DNA of 6,122 nt, from assembly GCA_900551155.1 (NCBI GenBank), contig URVA01000085.1:1-6122 (forward strand), in the 5' to 3' direction. Below, piece by piece: positions 1-6,030 of this stretch (the first letter of the stretch is position 1; every line of letters starts with the position of its first letter). A program made the translations under genes and the position numbers. The notes beneath the pieces are model-generated. The model was not told the origin of the DNA and did not search any database. It saw only the letters and a list, made by a program, of their open reading frames with translations. Source of the DNA: an uncultured Eggerthella sp. (lineage in GTDB: Bacteria; Actinomycetota; Coriobacteriia; Coriobacteriales; Eggerthellaceae).

Positions 1-73
1 CGGCTCCTGCATTGATAAGGCCACGCTCAACGCTTCTTAAATTTCCCTTGCAATAATCCACTACCGCAATCAT
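1..73 (-). CDS. hisH: HisH, imidazole glycerol phosphate synthase glutaminase subunit (5' end only)
   Basis: Only the first 24 codons are present; the gene runs off the left edge. The N-terminus reads MIAVVDYCKGNLRSVERG, which matches the first strand and turn of HisH (usually I-x-x-x-DYGxGNLxSV). HisH is the class I glutamine amidotransferase that supplies ammonia to HisF, which closes the imidazole ring to give imidazole glycerol phosphate and AICAR. The catalytic Cys-His-Glu triad lies outside the window and cannot be checked. The ATG at 73-71 overlaps the hisB stop by one base (TAATG), and an AAGGGG element at 86-81 sits 7 bases upstream, so translation is probably coupled to hisB. A small oddity is Cys-Lys where most homologues have Gly-x before GN. 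Identity rests on a short match plus operon position. Confidence 0.85.
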   Translation of the reverse strand, partial: MIAVVDYCKGNLRSVERGLINAGA

Positions 74-681
74 TACAGTGCCCCTTTTGTGGAGGGGAGT
101 TCATCTAAGCAGCGAGAATCAAGTTCTAGCGCATAACGCATTGCGCGACCAACCGCTTTAAAACAAGCTTCAATAACATGATGAACATTTTCACCTGAAA
201 GCATTCGTACATGAAGGGTTACGTTCGCATTGGTGGCAAAAGCAATAAAGAACTCTTTTGCAAGGGAAGAATCGAATGAACCCAGCAAGCAAAGCGGCAC
301 ATCAACATCCCAGTGAAGTTGCCCACGACCAGAAATATCAACGGCAGCCAAAACGAGTGCTTCGTCCATAGGAAGCAGTTGTGATCCGAATCGCGTAATA
401 CCACGCTTTTCGCCCATAGCCTGAGCAAACGCCTTACCAAGGACAATACCCACGTCTTCTACGGTGTGGTGAGCATCTACCTCGATATCGCCCTTTGCCT
501 GAACGTCAAGGTCAAAAAGGCCATGCCTGCCAAATGCATTGAGCATATGATCAAAAAACGGCACGCCTGTATCAATGTTAGTCACTCCCGTACCATCTAT
601 GGCAAGTGAAAGAGAAATGTCAGTTTCCTTCGTGGTACGCGTAACCTGCGCTATGCGAGAAAACTCGGTCGTTTTCGCCAT
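73..681 (-). CDS. hisB: Imidazoleglycerol-phosphate dehydratase, monofunctional
   Basis: This cytoplasmic Mn-dependent enzyme dehydrates imidazole glycerol phosphate to imidazole acetol phosphate (sixth step of histidine synthesis). The 202 residues match the usual size of the monofunctional enzyme, so the N-terminal phosphatase domain of enterobacterial HisB is absent. Family motifs are all visible: FFDHML (42-47, His45), HHTVED (71-76), MDEAL (105-109), the VDISGRG segment (114-120), and LHVRMLSGENVHH (156-168) followed by EACFKA (171-176). His71/His72/Glu75 and His167/His168/Glu171 correspond to the two HHxxE metal-binding motifs. The C-terminus LPSTKGAL is the typical P-S-T-K-G ending. 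The ATG at 681 is supported by AAGGAG at 696-691 with a 9-base spacer. It lies 32 bases after hisC, the widest gap in the operon, and its stop overlaps the hisH start. Function is secure. Confidence 0.97.
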   Translation of the reverse strand: MAKTTEFSRIAQVTRTTKETDISLSLAIDGTGVTNIDTGVPFFDHMLNAFGRHGLFDLDVQAKGDIEVDAHHTVEDVGIVLGKAFAQAMGEKRGITRFGSQLLPMDEALVLAAVDISGRGQLHWDVDVPLCLLGSFDSSLAKEFFIAFATNANVTLHVRMLSGENVHHVIEACFKAVGRAMRYALELDSRCLDELPSTKGAL

Positions 682-713
682 ATCTCTTAACTCCTTCTAT
701 GCTTAAGGCTTAT

Positions 714-1778
714 TTACGCTGAGACTAATTCTTCTAGTGCCATTAGCAATGCTTTATTTTCCTCAGGTAAGCCTACCGAAATACGCAAGCAATTTTCAAG
801 CAAAGGCGACTTGGAAAAATCTCGTACAAGAATGCCGCGTTCGTAGAGCTGTTGCCATACCTGAGCGGCATTAGCTAAACGAATAAGGATATAGTTAGAA
901 TCAGAATCGAATACCTCAATGCCTGGTATTGCGCGCATCTTTTCAATGAGCACGCCACGCTGTTCGATAATCTGATTGATTCCTGGTTCAAACTGTGCTC
1001 GATTACGAAATACCGCGCATCCTATTACTTGAGAAAGTGCATCTACTGAATAAGGCTGACGCACTTTTATGAATTCGCGAATAACAGATTCGTTTGCCAA
1101 GAGATAGCCCAAACGAACTCCCGCCAAACTAAATGCCTTAGAAAACGTACGTAAGATGACTAAATTTTCGTGTTCTTCCAAAAGTGGACGCATGGTGCTA
1201 CGAGAAAATTCAAAATACGCTTCGTCTACCATAACGAGTGCATCCGTTGTGCTGAGCAATTCGCGAACAAACGATCCTCGAGCCAATTTGCCCGTAGGAT
1301 TGTTAGGGCTGGTAATCATAATAAAGTCGATATCGCCCTTTTTCACACGCGCTAAAACCGCTTCTTCATCAATTTCGAAGTTGTCTTTGCGCGGGATATT
1401 AACAACCTTTGTGCCCACCAAGCGAGCATTAGCTTCATATACCGAAAACGTAGGAGGCAGATTTAAAAAGGTTCGACCAGGACCGCCCCAGGCAAGAGCA
1501 AAATTGAACAGCAACTCATCGCCGCCATTACCCAAAAGAACATTATTGCGAGAAAGACCATTAGCATCTGCGATCAGGTCGCGCAATTCGTTTGCCAAAG
1601 GGTCAGGATAGCGATTAAAGGAAAAGTTCTTGAGAGCTTTTCTAATTTCTAACTGCACCTCTTCGGGAACATTATTAGGGTTTTCATTTGCAGACATCAG
1701 TTGTTTTGCTGGAAGATATTTCGGATCGTAAGGAACCAACCCATCCAGCGCAGACTGAGATGAACGCACGGTTTTCAT
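714..1778 (-). CDS. hisC: Histidinol-phosphate aminotransferase
   Basis: This PLP-dependent fold-type I (class I/II) aminotransferase converts imidazole acetol phosphate plus glutamate to L-histidinol phosphate and 2-oxoglutarate. The 354 residues are normal for HisC. Visible landmarks in order are: NENP (31-34) near the N-terminus; NRYPDP (55-60); the GNGGDELL cofactor phosphate region (83-90); SPNNPTG (157-163); VDEAYFEF (184-191) with the PLP-contacting Asp185; TFSKAFSLAGVRLGY (211-225), in which Lys214 is the Schiff-base lysine and Arg222 the phosphate contact; and LRISVG (331-336), in which Arg332 should bind the substrate carboxylate. The ATG at 1778 lies 2 bases after the hisD stop. 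A GGAGG at 1793-1789, inside the last hisD codons, precedes it by 10 bases, so hisC is likely translated by ribosomes finishing hisD. HisC paralogues can act on aromatic amino acids, but the operon context settles the role. Confidence 0.96.
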   Translation of the reverse strand: MKTVRSSQSALDGLVPYDPKYLPAKQLMSANENPNNVPEEVQLEIRKALKNFSFNRYPDPLANELRDLIADANGLSRNNVLLGNGGDELLFNFALAWGGPGRTFLNLPPTFSVYEANARLVGTKVVNIPRKDNFEIDEEAVLARVKKGDIDFIMITSPNNPTGKLARGSFVRELLSTTDALVMVDEAYFEFSRSTMRPLLEEHENLVILRTFSKAFSLAGVRLGYLLANESVIREFIKVRQPYSVDALSQVIGCAVFRNRAQFEPGINQIIEQRGVLIEKMRAIPGIEVFDSDSNYILIRLANAAQVWQQLYERGILVRDFSKSPLLENCLRISVGLPEENKALLMALEELVSA

Positions 1779-1780
1779 TA

Positions 1781-3133
1781 TTACTTTTCCTCCACAGCAG
1801 CCCTTTGTCCTGCTTCTGCTTGCTCAGCAGAAACCTGCTCAAAAGCTTGTTCAACCAACTTACAACGGAGACGAACACTTTGAGCGTGCGACCACAAGCC
1901 CTCATGGTCTGCCAAGGCAATAATTGCCTGAGAATCTCGCATCAAAGCGGCAGGTGAATACTGCAACACGCTTGATTTCTTGATGAATTCATCCACTGAA
2001 AGCGGGCTTGAGAAGCGAGCAGTACCACCCGTTGGTAAGGTATGGTTAGGGCCTGCCACATAGTCGCCCGCAGCTTCTGGCGTCCATTCGCCACAGAAAA
2101 TTGCACCTGCATGACGGATAGCGCCAAGAAGCTCCATAGCATCAGGAAGGTGAAGCTCCAAATGTTCAGGAGCAATCACATTTACTACTTCAAGTGCGGT
2201 ATTCATGTCAGGGCAAATGATAACAAGACCCTTATCGGTAAGTGATGCCGTGGTAATTTCAGCGCGCGTTGAACCCTGCATGTGTAGCTCGATAGCAGCT
2301 TCAACCTGATCGGCATATTCTTCAGAAAACGTAACCAGATAGCAACTTGCCAGCGGATCGTGCTCTGCTTGAGCCATAAGATCAATGGCGACCAATTCAG
2401 GAAGAGCGGTTTCATCAGCAACAACGCACACCTCTGAAGGACCAGCAATCATATCGATCCCCACGTCACCAGAAACAACTTTTTTAGCAGCCGCAACAAA
2501 AGCATTTCCAGGACCAGTGATTTTGTCTACCTTTTTAATAGATTCAGTGCCATACGCAAGCGCCGCTACCGCCTGAGCACCACCAACAGAATAAATTTCA
2601 GTAACCCCAGAAACACGGCAAGCCTCTAAAATCGCAGGATCAAGAGAGCCATCTTTCGTAGGAGGCGTTACGCATACAATGCGACGAACACCTGCAACGG
2701 ATGCAGGAATGGCATTCATCAGCACCGAAGAAGGATAAAGTGCTCGTCCACCAGGCACATAAATGCCTACCGAATCAAGCGGCTGAACCTTGGCTCCTAC
2801 CAGAGCGCCATCTTCACGCAGGGTGAACCAACCCTGCTGTTTTTGACGCTCGTGAAAATCGCGAATTTGCGCTGCAGCCTGATTAATTGCAGCAGCAACC
2901 TTAGGATCAACACGCGTAAGCGCTTCATCAATTGCTGCTTGAGGAACACGAAAAGCATCCAGATCTACCCCGTCGAACTTTTTCGTGTATTCTCGCAGTG
3001 CTTCGTCGCCACGATTTCGTACATCTTCGACAATATTAGTTGCCGCAATAAGCGCTTCGGCATTAAAAGCGCCCGTGCGATTAAGCATCTTTTCTTCAAA
3101 TACCTGACCAGCGCCTAATTTGATTCTTCTCAT
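1781..3133 (-). CDS. hisD: Histidinol dehydrogenase
   Basis: This zinc enzyme carries out the last two steps of the pathway, two successive NAD-dependent oxidations of L-histidinol to L-histidinal and then L-histidine. It has 450 residues, about normal, with an Ala/Glu/Gln-rich C-terminal tail after about residue 430. Conserved blocks are VGIYVPGGRALYPSSVLMN (122-140), the VGGAQAVAALAYGT dinucleotide region (183-196), KITGPGN (204-210) and IAGPSE (229-234). The zinc ligands and catalytic residues are intact: Gln255 and His258 in AQAEHDP, Glu323-His324 in APEHLEL, Asp357 and His364 in GDYVAGPNHTLPTGG, and Glu411 and His416 in DHEGLWSH. All are offset by three from the E. coli numbering as I recall it (Q259, H262, E326, H327, D360, H367, E414, H419). 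The ATG at 3133 follows the hisZ-hisG stop by 3 bases, with AAGGAG at 3148-3143 inside the end of the upstream gene. Confidence 0.98.
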   Translation of the reverse strand: MRRIKLGAGQVFEEKMLNRTGAFNAEALIAATNIVEDVRNRGDEALREYTKKFDGVDLDAFRVPQAAIDEALTRVDPKVAAAINQAAAQIRDFHERQKQQGWFTLREDGALVGAKVQPLDSVGIYVPGGRALYPSSVLMNAIPASVAGVRRIVCVTPPTKDGSLDPAILEACRVSGVTEIYSVGGAQAVAALAYGTESIKKVDKITGPGNAFVAAAKKVVSGDVGIDMIAGPSEVCVVADETALPELVAIDLMAQAEHDPLASCYLVTFSEEYADQVEAAIELHMQGSTRAEITTASLTDKGLVIICPDMNTALEVVNVIAPEHLELHLPDAMELLGAIRHAGAIFCGEWTPEAAGDYVAGPNHTLPTGGTARFSSPLSVDEFIKKSSVLQYSPAALMRDSQAIIALADHEGLWSHAQSVRLRCKLVEQAFEQVSAEQAEAGQRAAVEEK

Positions 3134-3136
3134 GGA

Positions 3137-4900
3137 CTAGTTCTCCTTTGCTTGCGCATATAACGTATTAGCAAGTTCGCCAACACGAGGATTTGTTCTA
3201 AACGATGACGGGTTCGCGAAAAAGCGCGCCGTGGAAGCAAGTACGTCATCGACTACTACCAGGTTATTTTCCCTTAAGGTAGTTCCTGTGGCAGTAATAT
3301 CCACTATTCGTTCTGCCATCCCGGTAATTGGAGCAAGCTCAATATTACCGTGCAACTTCACGATTTCTACTGGCATGCCAATCTTGTCGTAGTACGAACG
3401 CGTAATATTAGGATATTTTGTTGCTACGCGAATAGAGCCCAATTTACGATAACGCTCTTCAACCGCCTCAGTAGTCCCCTTGGATTCCGCTACCACAAAA
3501 CGGCATCCTCCGAACTTGAGATCAACCAGTTCAACCACATCAGGCATTGCTTCAAGCAAAGAATCTTCGCCACAAATACCGCAATCGGCAGCACCCAAGG
3601 ATACAAAAACAGGAGCATCGGTTGGGCGAACAATGATATATTCCACATCCCCGTTGCGAAGCATTAAGGTGCGCCCTGAATCGAGCAATCCATCAACGTC
3701 GAGACCAGCATTTTTAAGAACTTCAACAGAGCCCTCTTTAAGCGATCCTTTTGGAACCGCTATGCGAAGGGGTCGAGCTGAAGTTTTTTCGCTGGCAAGT
3801 GTATCATCGGCACACGCCTGGCATGCTTGAACTGCCTTACCTTCAGCTTCGCGAAGCGCAAACTGAACAGCAGCTTGACGAGCCGCCATCACTTGTTCCA
3901 AATAAAATGCAAAACCAGCTGCAGGAACTTTTTCTGCGCCATAAGCAGCCAAAAGATTATCGTATCGACCGCCACCACCAAGAGGCGAACCAAGCCCAGG
4001 TGCATATGCCTCAAACACCAGGCCTGTGTAGTAATCAAAAGAGCTCATTACAGAGAAATCGATAAGGATTTTTTCGCCAAGACCTCTCTCAACAAGAGCC
4101 TCGAATACTGTCTCTAGCTCAGCAATTCCCGATTCGCAACCAAAAGGCTTAAGCAGAGCACGAACATCTTCAAGAGCTTGCTTTCCGCCGCGCAAACGCG
4201 ACAGCTCAAAAATTGCACGCGCAACCTGGAGGTCAACCGATCCAGGATTACTCAGTGCAGGATCTGCTAGCTTAAAGTTTTTAGGCTCCACCTTTTCGGC
4301 GGCAGAAACCAGTTCACTCAAATACACAAAATTTGACGTGTGGTACGCCTGCAACACCGCCGCTTGCCACTGCTCACTAGCGCCGCTCACCTTCAACAGA
4401 TCACGCAACACACCAGCGGAACCAAGCGCAATAGTAAAACGAGTGAGTCCACATTCTTCAAGCGTGGTCGCAAGCATGCTAACAAGCTCAATGTCGGCCT
4501 CAACACTAGAAACGCCTAAGCATTCAGCGCCACACTGCGTTAATTCGCGTGCAGCCGCTTCAACCGTTTTTTCTCGAAAAACGCGCTGAGTATAGCGGAG
4601 ACGCAACGGCTTAGTTATACCGCCCATAGCATCACTGCGGGCTGCACACATTCGTGCAATTTGCATTGTGACGTCGGGACGCATCGCCAAAAGATCACCA
4701 TGAGAATCAAAGAACTTGAACGGAGCCTCCGGAACGTGACCGCCTGCCTCCATCACATCAAGAACTTCAAGTGTCGGAGTTTCAACGGGCAGGTAGCCCC
4801 GCGCCGCAAAACAAGAGCGTACGCGTGAAATAAGATTTTCGCGTACCAGAGCCTCTTCGCTAACCACGTCGCGGAAACCAACGGGAGTAACGTAGTTCAT
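3137..4900 (-). CDS. hisZ-hisG: HisZ-HisG fusion: ATP phosphoribosyltransferase, regulatory and catalytic parts in one protein
   Basis: The 587-residue protein joins two normally separate subunits of the first enzyme of histidine synthesis (ATP + PRPP to phosphoribosyl-ATP). Residues 1-343 are HisZ, a class II histidyl-tRNA synthetase paralogue. They include a motif 2-like LRLRYTQRVFREK (99-111), a FDYYTGLVFEAY histidine-site motif (288-299), LGGGGRYDNLL (307-317) and a motif 3-like AAGFAFYLEQ (327-336); the anticodon-binding domain of a true synthetase is missing. Residues 344-377 form a polar, Ala/Glu/Lys-rich linker containing CQAC (360-363). Residues 378-587 are short-form HisG: VPKGSL (382-387), CGICGEDSLLE (440-450), ATKYPNITRSYY (493-504), and the PRPP loop VDITATGTTLREN (533-545). 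HisG ends without the C-terminal ACT-like regulatory domain of long HisG, so histidine feedback should act through HisZ. The frame is uninterrupted, with no ATG, GTG or TTG codon between Met338 and the HisG start. The ATG at 4900 has GAGGAG at 4917-4912, 11 bases upstream. It is the first gene of the operon. Confidence 0.95.
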   Translation of the reverse strand: MNYVTPVGFRDVVSEEALVRENLISRVRSCFAARGYLPVETPTLEVLDVMEAGGHVPEAPFKFFDSHGDLLAMRPDVTMQIARMCAARSDAMGGITKPLRLRYTQRVFREKTVEAAARELTQCGAECLGVSSVEADIELVSMLATTLEECGLTRFTIALGSAGVLRDLLKVSGASEQWQAAVLQAYHTSNFVYLSELVSAAEKVEPKNFKLADPALSNPGSVDLQVARAIFELSRLRGGKQALEDVRALLKPFGCESGIAELETVFEALVERGLGEKILIDFSVMSSFDYYTGLVFEAYAPGLGSPLGGGGRYDNLLAAYGAEKVPAAGFAFYLEQVMAARQAAVQFALREAEGKAVQACQACADDTLASEKTSARPLRIAVPKGSLKEGSVEVLKNAGLDVDGLLDSGRTLMLRNGDVEYIIVRPTDAPVFVSLGAADCGICGEDSLLEAMPDVVELVDLKFGGCRFVVAESKGTTEAVEERYRKLGSIRVATKYPNITRSYYDKIGMPVEIVKLHGNIELAPITGMAERIVDITATGTTLRENNLVVVDDVLASTARFFANPSSFRTNPRVGELANTLYAQAKEN

Positions 4901-4929
4901 GGTTCTTCTTTCTCCTCATCTTCATAACA

Positions 4930-4973
4930 AGTATCAATTATCTAACGAGTACCACTTAGCGAGTATCGATACT
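4930..4973. repeat. AGTAYC repeat cluster with 12-bp palindrome upstream of hisZ-hisG
   Basis: AGTATC occurs at 4930-4935, AGTACC at 4948-4953, and AGTATC again at 4962-4967, where it joins its inverse to form the perfect palindrome AGTATCGATACT (4962-4973). The longer words TAACGAGTA (4943-4951) and TAGCGAGTA (4957-4965) match in 8 of 9 bases at a 14-base interval. Position over the candidate start region suggests an operator for a dimeric regulator, but no regulator is identified and the short words could recur by chance. Confidence 0.4.
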
Positions 4974-4976
4974 TTA
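4971..4976 (-). promoter_or_regulatory. Candidate extended -10 box for the his operon
   Basis: On the minus strand TAAAGT (4976-4971) is preceded by TGC, giving an extended -10 pattern TGnTAAAGT. The hexamer at the expected -35 position is poor, which extended -10 promoters can tolerate. Transcription would start near 4964, about 64 bases before the hisZ-hisG ATG, and the box overlaps the palindrome at 4962-4973. A competing candidate is GATAAT at 4942-4937 (five of six -10 matches, also with a weak -35), which would give a leader of about 30 bases. The choice between them is not settled by sequence. Confidence 0.3.
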
Positions 4977-5181
4977 GCACAGTAGAGTGATAAAGTACGT
5001 TACATTTTTGTTACTGGACAAAGCCTTCACATTGCTTTCGCATGTCAATGCAAGCTTTCTGCTTCTTTATGCAGGCAGCAGGCCAAATCATCCAACGAAT
5101 TCTTAGAATACCCCTAGCGCTACTCTGCTCTACAAAATTGTGACATCTGATCTGTATTCGTTTCAAAATTCGCGATTAAAG

Positions 5182-5187
5182 TATTAT
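5182..5187 (+). promoter_or_regulatory. Candidate -10 box for the carbonic anhydrase-like gene
   Basis: TATTAT at 5182-5187 matches the -10 consensus in five of six bases and would place the start near 5194, about 44 bases before the preferred ATG. No good -35 hexamer lies 16-18 bases upstream; the candidates are CGTTTC or TCGTTT around 5158-5164. Treat it as a weak prediction in an AT-rich stretch. Confidence 0.3.
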
Positions 5188-5226
5188 TAGACTAGCTATC
5201 AATACCATTGGGTTTTATGCCCTATG

Positions 5227-5232
5227 AAGGGG
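5227..5232 (+). promoter_or_regulatory. Ribosome binding site that decides the carbonic anhydrase-like start
   Basis: AAGGGG ends 5 bases before the ATG at 5238. The alternative in-frame starts further upstream, TTG at 5208 and ATG at 5217, have no comparable purine-rich element in front of them, so the start at 5238 is preferred. Confidence 0.6.
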
Positions 5233-5237
5233 ATCGT

Positions 5238-5861
5238 ATGTTTGAACGAAAATCAACTTATATCATTCCAGAGGGATACCGTGAGCATATTGAAGCAACT
5301 GCTCCGACCATTAAGTACCGCGGAAACACCAAAATCCATCCTGAAGCATATATTTCAGATACCTGCTGGATTGTCGGCGATGTTCGCATCGGATATCACG
5401 CAGTGGTGATGCATGGCGCATGCCTGCGCGGCGATTGTGACTATATCGAAATTGGCGCAGAGACCAATATTCAAGAAAACTGCGTTCTGCACGAATCTGA
5501 CGGTCAGCCTATTATCATTGGCGAACATACCACGCTCGGACACGGATGCGTTGTGCATGCATGCGAAATTGGCGACAACTCCTTAATCGGCATGAATGCT
5601 GTTGTGCTCAATGGTGCAAAGATTGGCAATAACTGCATCGTTGGTGCAGGATGCGTGGTAACCGAAGGTATGGTTGTTCCCGACTATCACATGGTTGTAG
5701 GAGTACCTGGAAAAATTAGACGCGAAGTAAGTCAAGATGAAGTGGTCAGCATTATCGAAAGTCTTTCGGAAGGCAATTTGACTGAAGCAAGTCGTATGTT
5801 TGCGGAAGGCCTTGTTTTTCATCCTAATGACGAACTTCTTCGCAAGATTGGCGCACTGTAG
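5238..5861 (+). CDS. Gamma-class carbonic anhydrase family protein (left-handed beta-helix)
   Basis: From the ATG at 5238 this is a 207-residue cytoplasmic protein of the gamma carbonic anhydrase/YrdA/PaaY family, a trimeric left-handed beta-helix of hexapeptide repeats. Repeats run from about residue 32 (IHPEAYISDTCWIVGDV) to about 156. Zinc ligands are present as His85 (NCVLH), His102 (LGHG) and His107 (VVHAC). Arg64, Asp66 (LRGD) and Gln79 (NIQE) match conserved active-site residues of the family. The sequence ends in a helical tail (163-207) somewhat longer than in many members. Eight cysteines lie in the helix (43, 62, 67, 82, 104, 109, 133, 139), several next to the ligands. Likely activity is CO2/bicarbonate hydration, but many family members have no shown activity and some relatives act near CoA-ester metabolism, so the substrate is unproven. 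It is divergent from the his operon, with no clear pathway link. Confidence 0.9.
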   Translation: MFERKSTYIIPEGYREHIEATAPTIKYRGNTKIHPEAYISDTCWIVGDVRIGYHAVVMHGACLRGDCDYIEIGAETNIQENCVLHESDGQPIIIGEHTTLGHGCVVHACEIGDNSLIGMNAVVLNGAKIGNNCIVGAGCVVTEGMVVPDYHMVVGVPGKIRREVSQDEVVSIIESLSEGNLTEASRMFAEGLVFHPNDELLRKIGAL

Positions 5862-5965
5862 AACGCTTGCTGCAAAACCCTTAACACCTGAAGTCGGTAT
5901 ATCCAAAATAGAACGCTTCATCAGATGCACTAGCAAAACACTTGCTGCAAGCTCCTGACTTGCAG
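5859..5965 (+). repeat. Repeated words and a small hairpin after the carbonic anhydrase-like gene
   Basis: Three words occur twice within about 100 bases: TAGAACGCTT (5859-5868, starting with the stop codon, and 5909-5918), CTTGCTGCAA (5866-5875 and 5941-5950) and GCAAAAC (5872-5878 and 5933-5939). CTGCAAG (5945-5951) and CTTGCAG (5959-5965) form a perfect 7-bp stem with a 7-base loop. No T-run follows it, so it is not a classical intrinsic terminator. TTGCAG at 5960-5965 could instead pair with the first CTGCAA at 5870-5875. The role is unknown. Confidence 0.45.
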
Positions 5966-5967
5966 GA

Positions 5968-5995
5968 TTCACCTGGGCCAAGAGACGAGTATAAT
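5968..5995 (+). promoter_or_regulatory. Candidate promoter for the universal stress protein gene
   Basis: A perfect TATAAT at 5990-5995 is preceded, with a 16-base spacer, by TTCACC (5968-5973), which matches TTGACA in four of six bases. Transcription would start near 6002, giving a leader of about 30 bases. This suggests the stress protein gene has its own promoter and need not depend on the gene upstream. Confidence 0.55.
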
Positions 5996-6030
5996 AAAAT
6001 CAAGATAAGAAATCTGAGGGGGGATTCACA

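Larger units (their letters stand above)
4901..5237. other. Divergent intergenic region between the his operon and the carbonic anhydrase-like gene
   Basis: This 337-base stretch has no convincing gene. It should carry the two divergent promoters. The his-proximal part (4930-4976) holds the repeat cluster and candidate promoter listed separately. The middle (about 5030-5160) contains only weak short inverted repeats, such as CATTG/CAATG at 5030-5034 and 5046-5050, and no T-box consensus, run of histidine codons or U-tracted hairpin. The right end holds a TATTAT box before the plus-strand gene. Confidence 0.7.

Noticed and set aside
1156..1611. Plus-strand 151-codon frame antisense to hisC
   Set aside because: It lies wholly opposite hisC, whose catalytic motifs are intact; the translation is low complexity in character and shows no domain.
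3872..4900. The HisZ part being a true histidyl-tRNA synthetase
   Set aside because: It has no anticodon-binding domain, continues directly into HisG and heads the his operon, all of which fit the regulatory paralogue HisZ.
5043..5048. Perfect TTGACA on the minus strand as the his operon -35 box
   Set aside because: No -10-like hexamer occurs 16-18 bases downstream; the sequence there is GC-containing (GGCTTTG), so this is probably chance.
4901..5060. Histidine leader peptide attenuator or T-box upstream of hisZ-hisG
   Set aside because: There is no run of CAT/CAC codons on the minus strand, no T-box core consensus and no terminator hairpin with a U-tract in the leader.
5208..5237. Upstream TTG (5208) or ATG (5217) as the start of the carbonic anhydrase-like gene
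   Set aside because: Neither has a good ribosome binding site at the right distance, whereas AAGGGG precedes the ATG at 5238.
5945..5965. 7-bp stem-loop as an intrinsic terminator for the carbonic anhydrase-like gene
   Set aside because: The stem is short and is followed by GATTCACC instead of a T-run, so it is reported only as a hairpin.
5583..5981. Minus-strand 132-codon frame opposite the end of the carbonic anhydrase-like gene
   Set aside because: Most of it is the antisense of a well-supported gene with clear hexapeptide repeats, and its translation has no recognisable motif.
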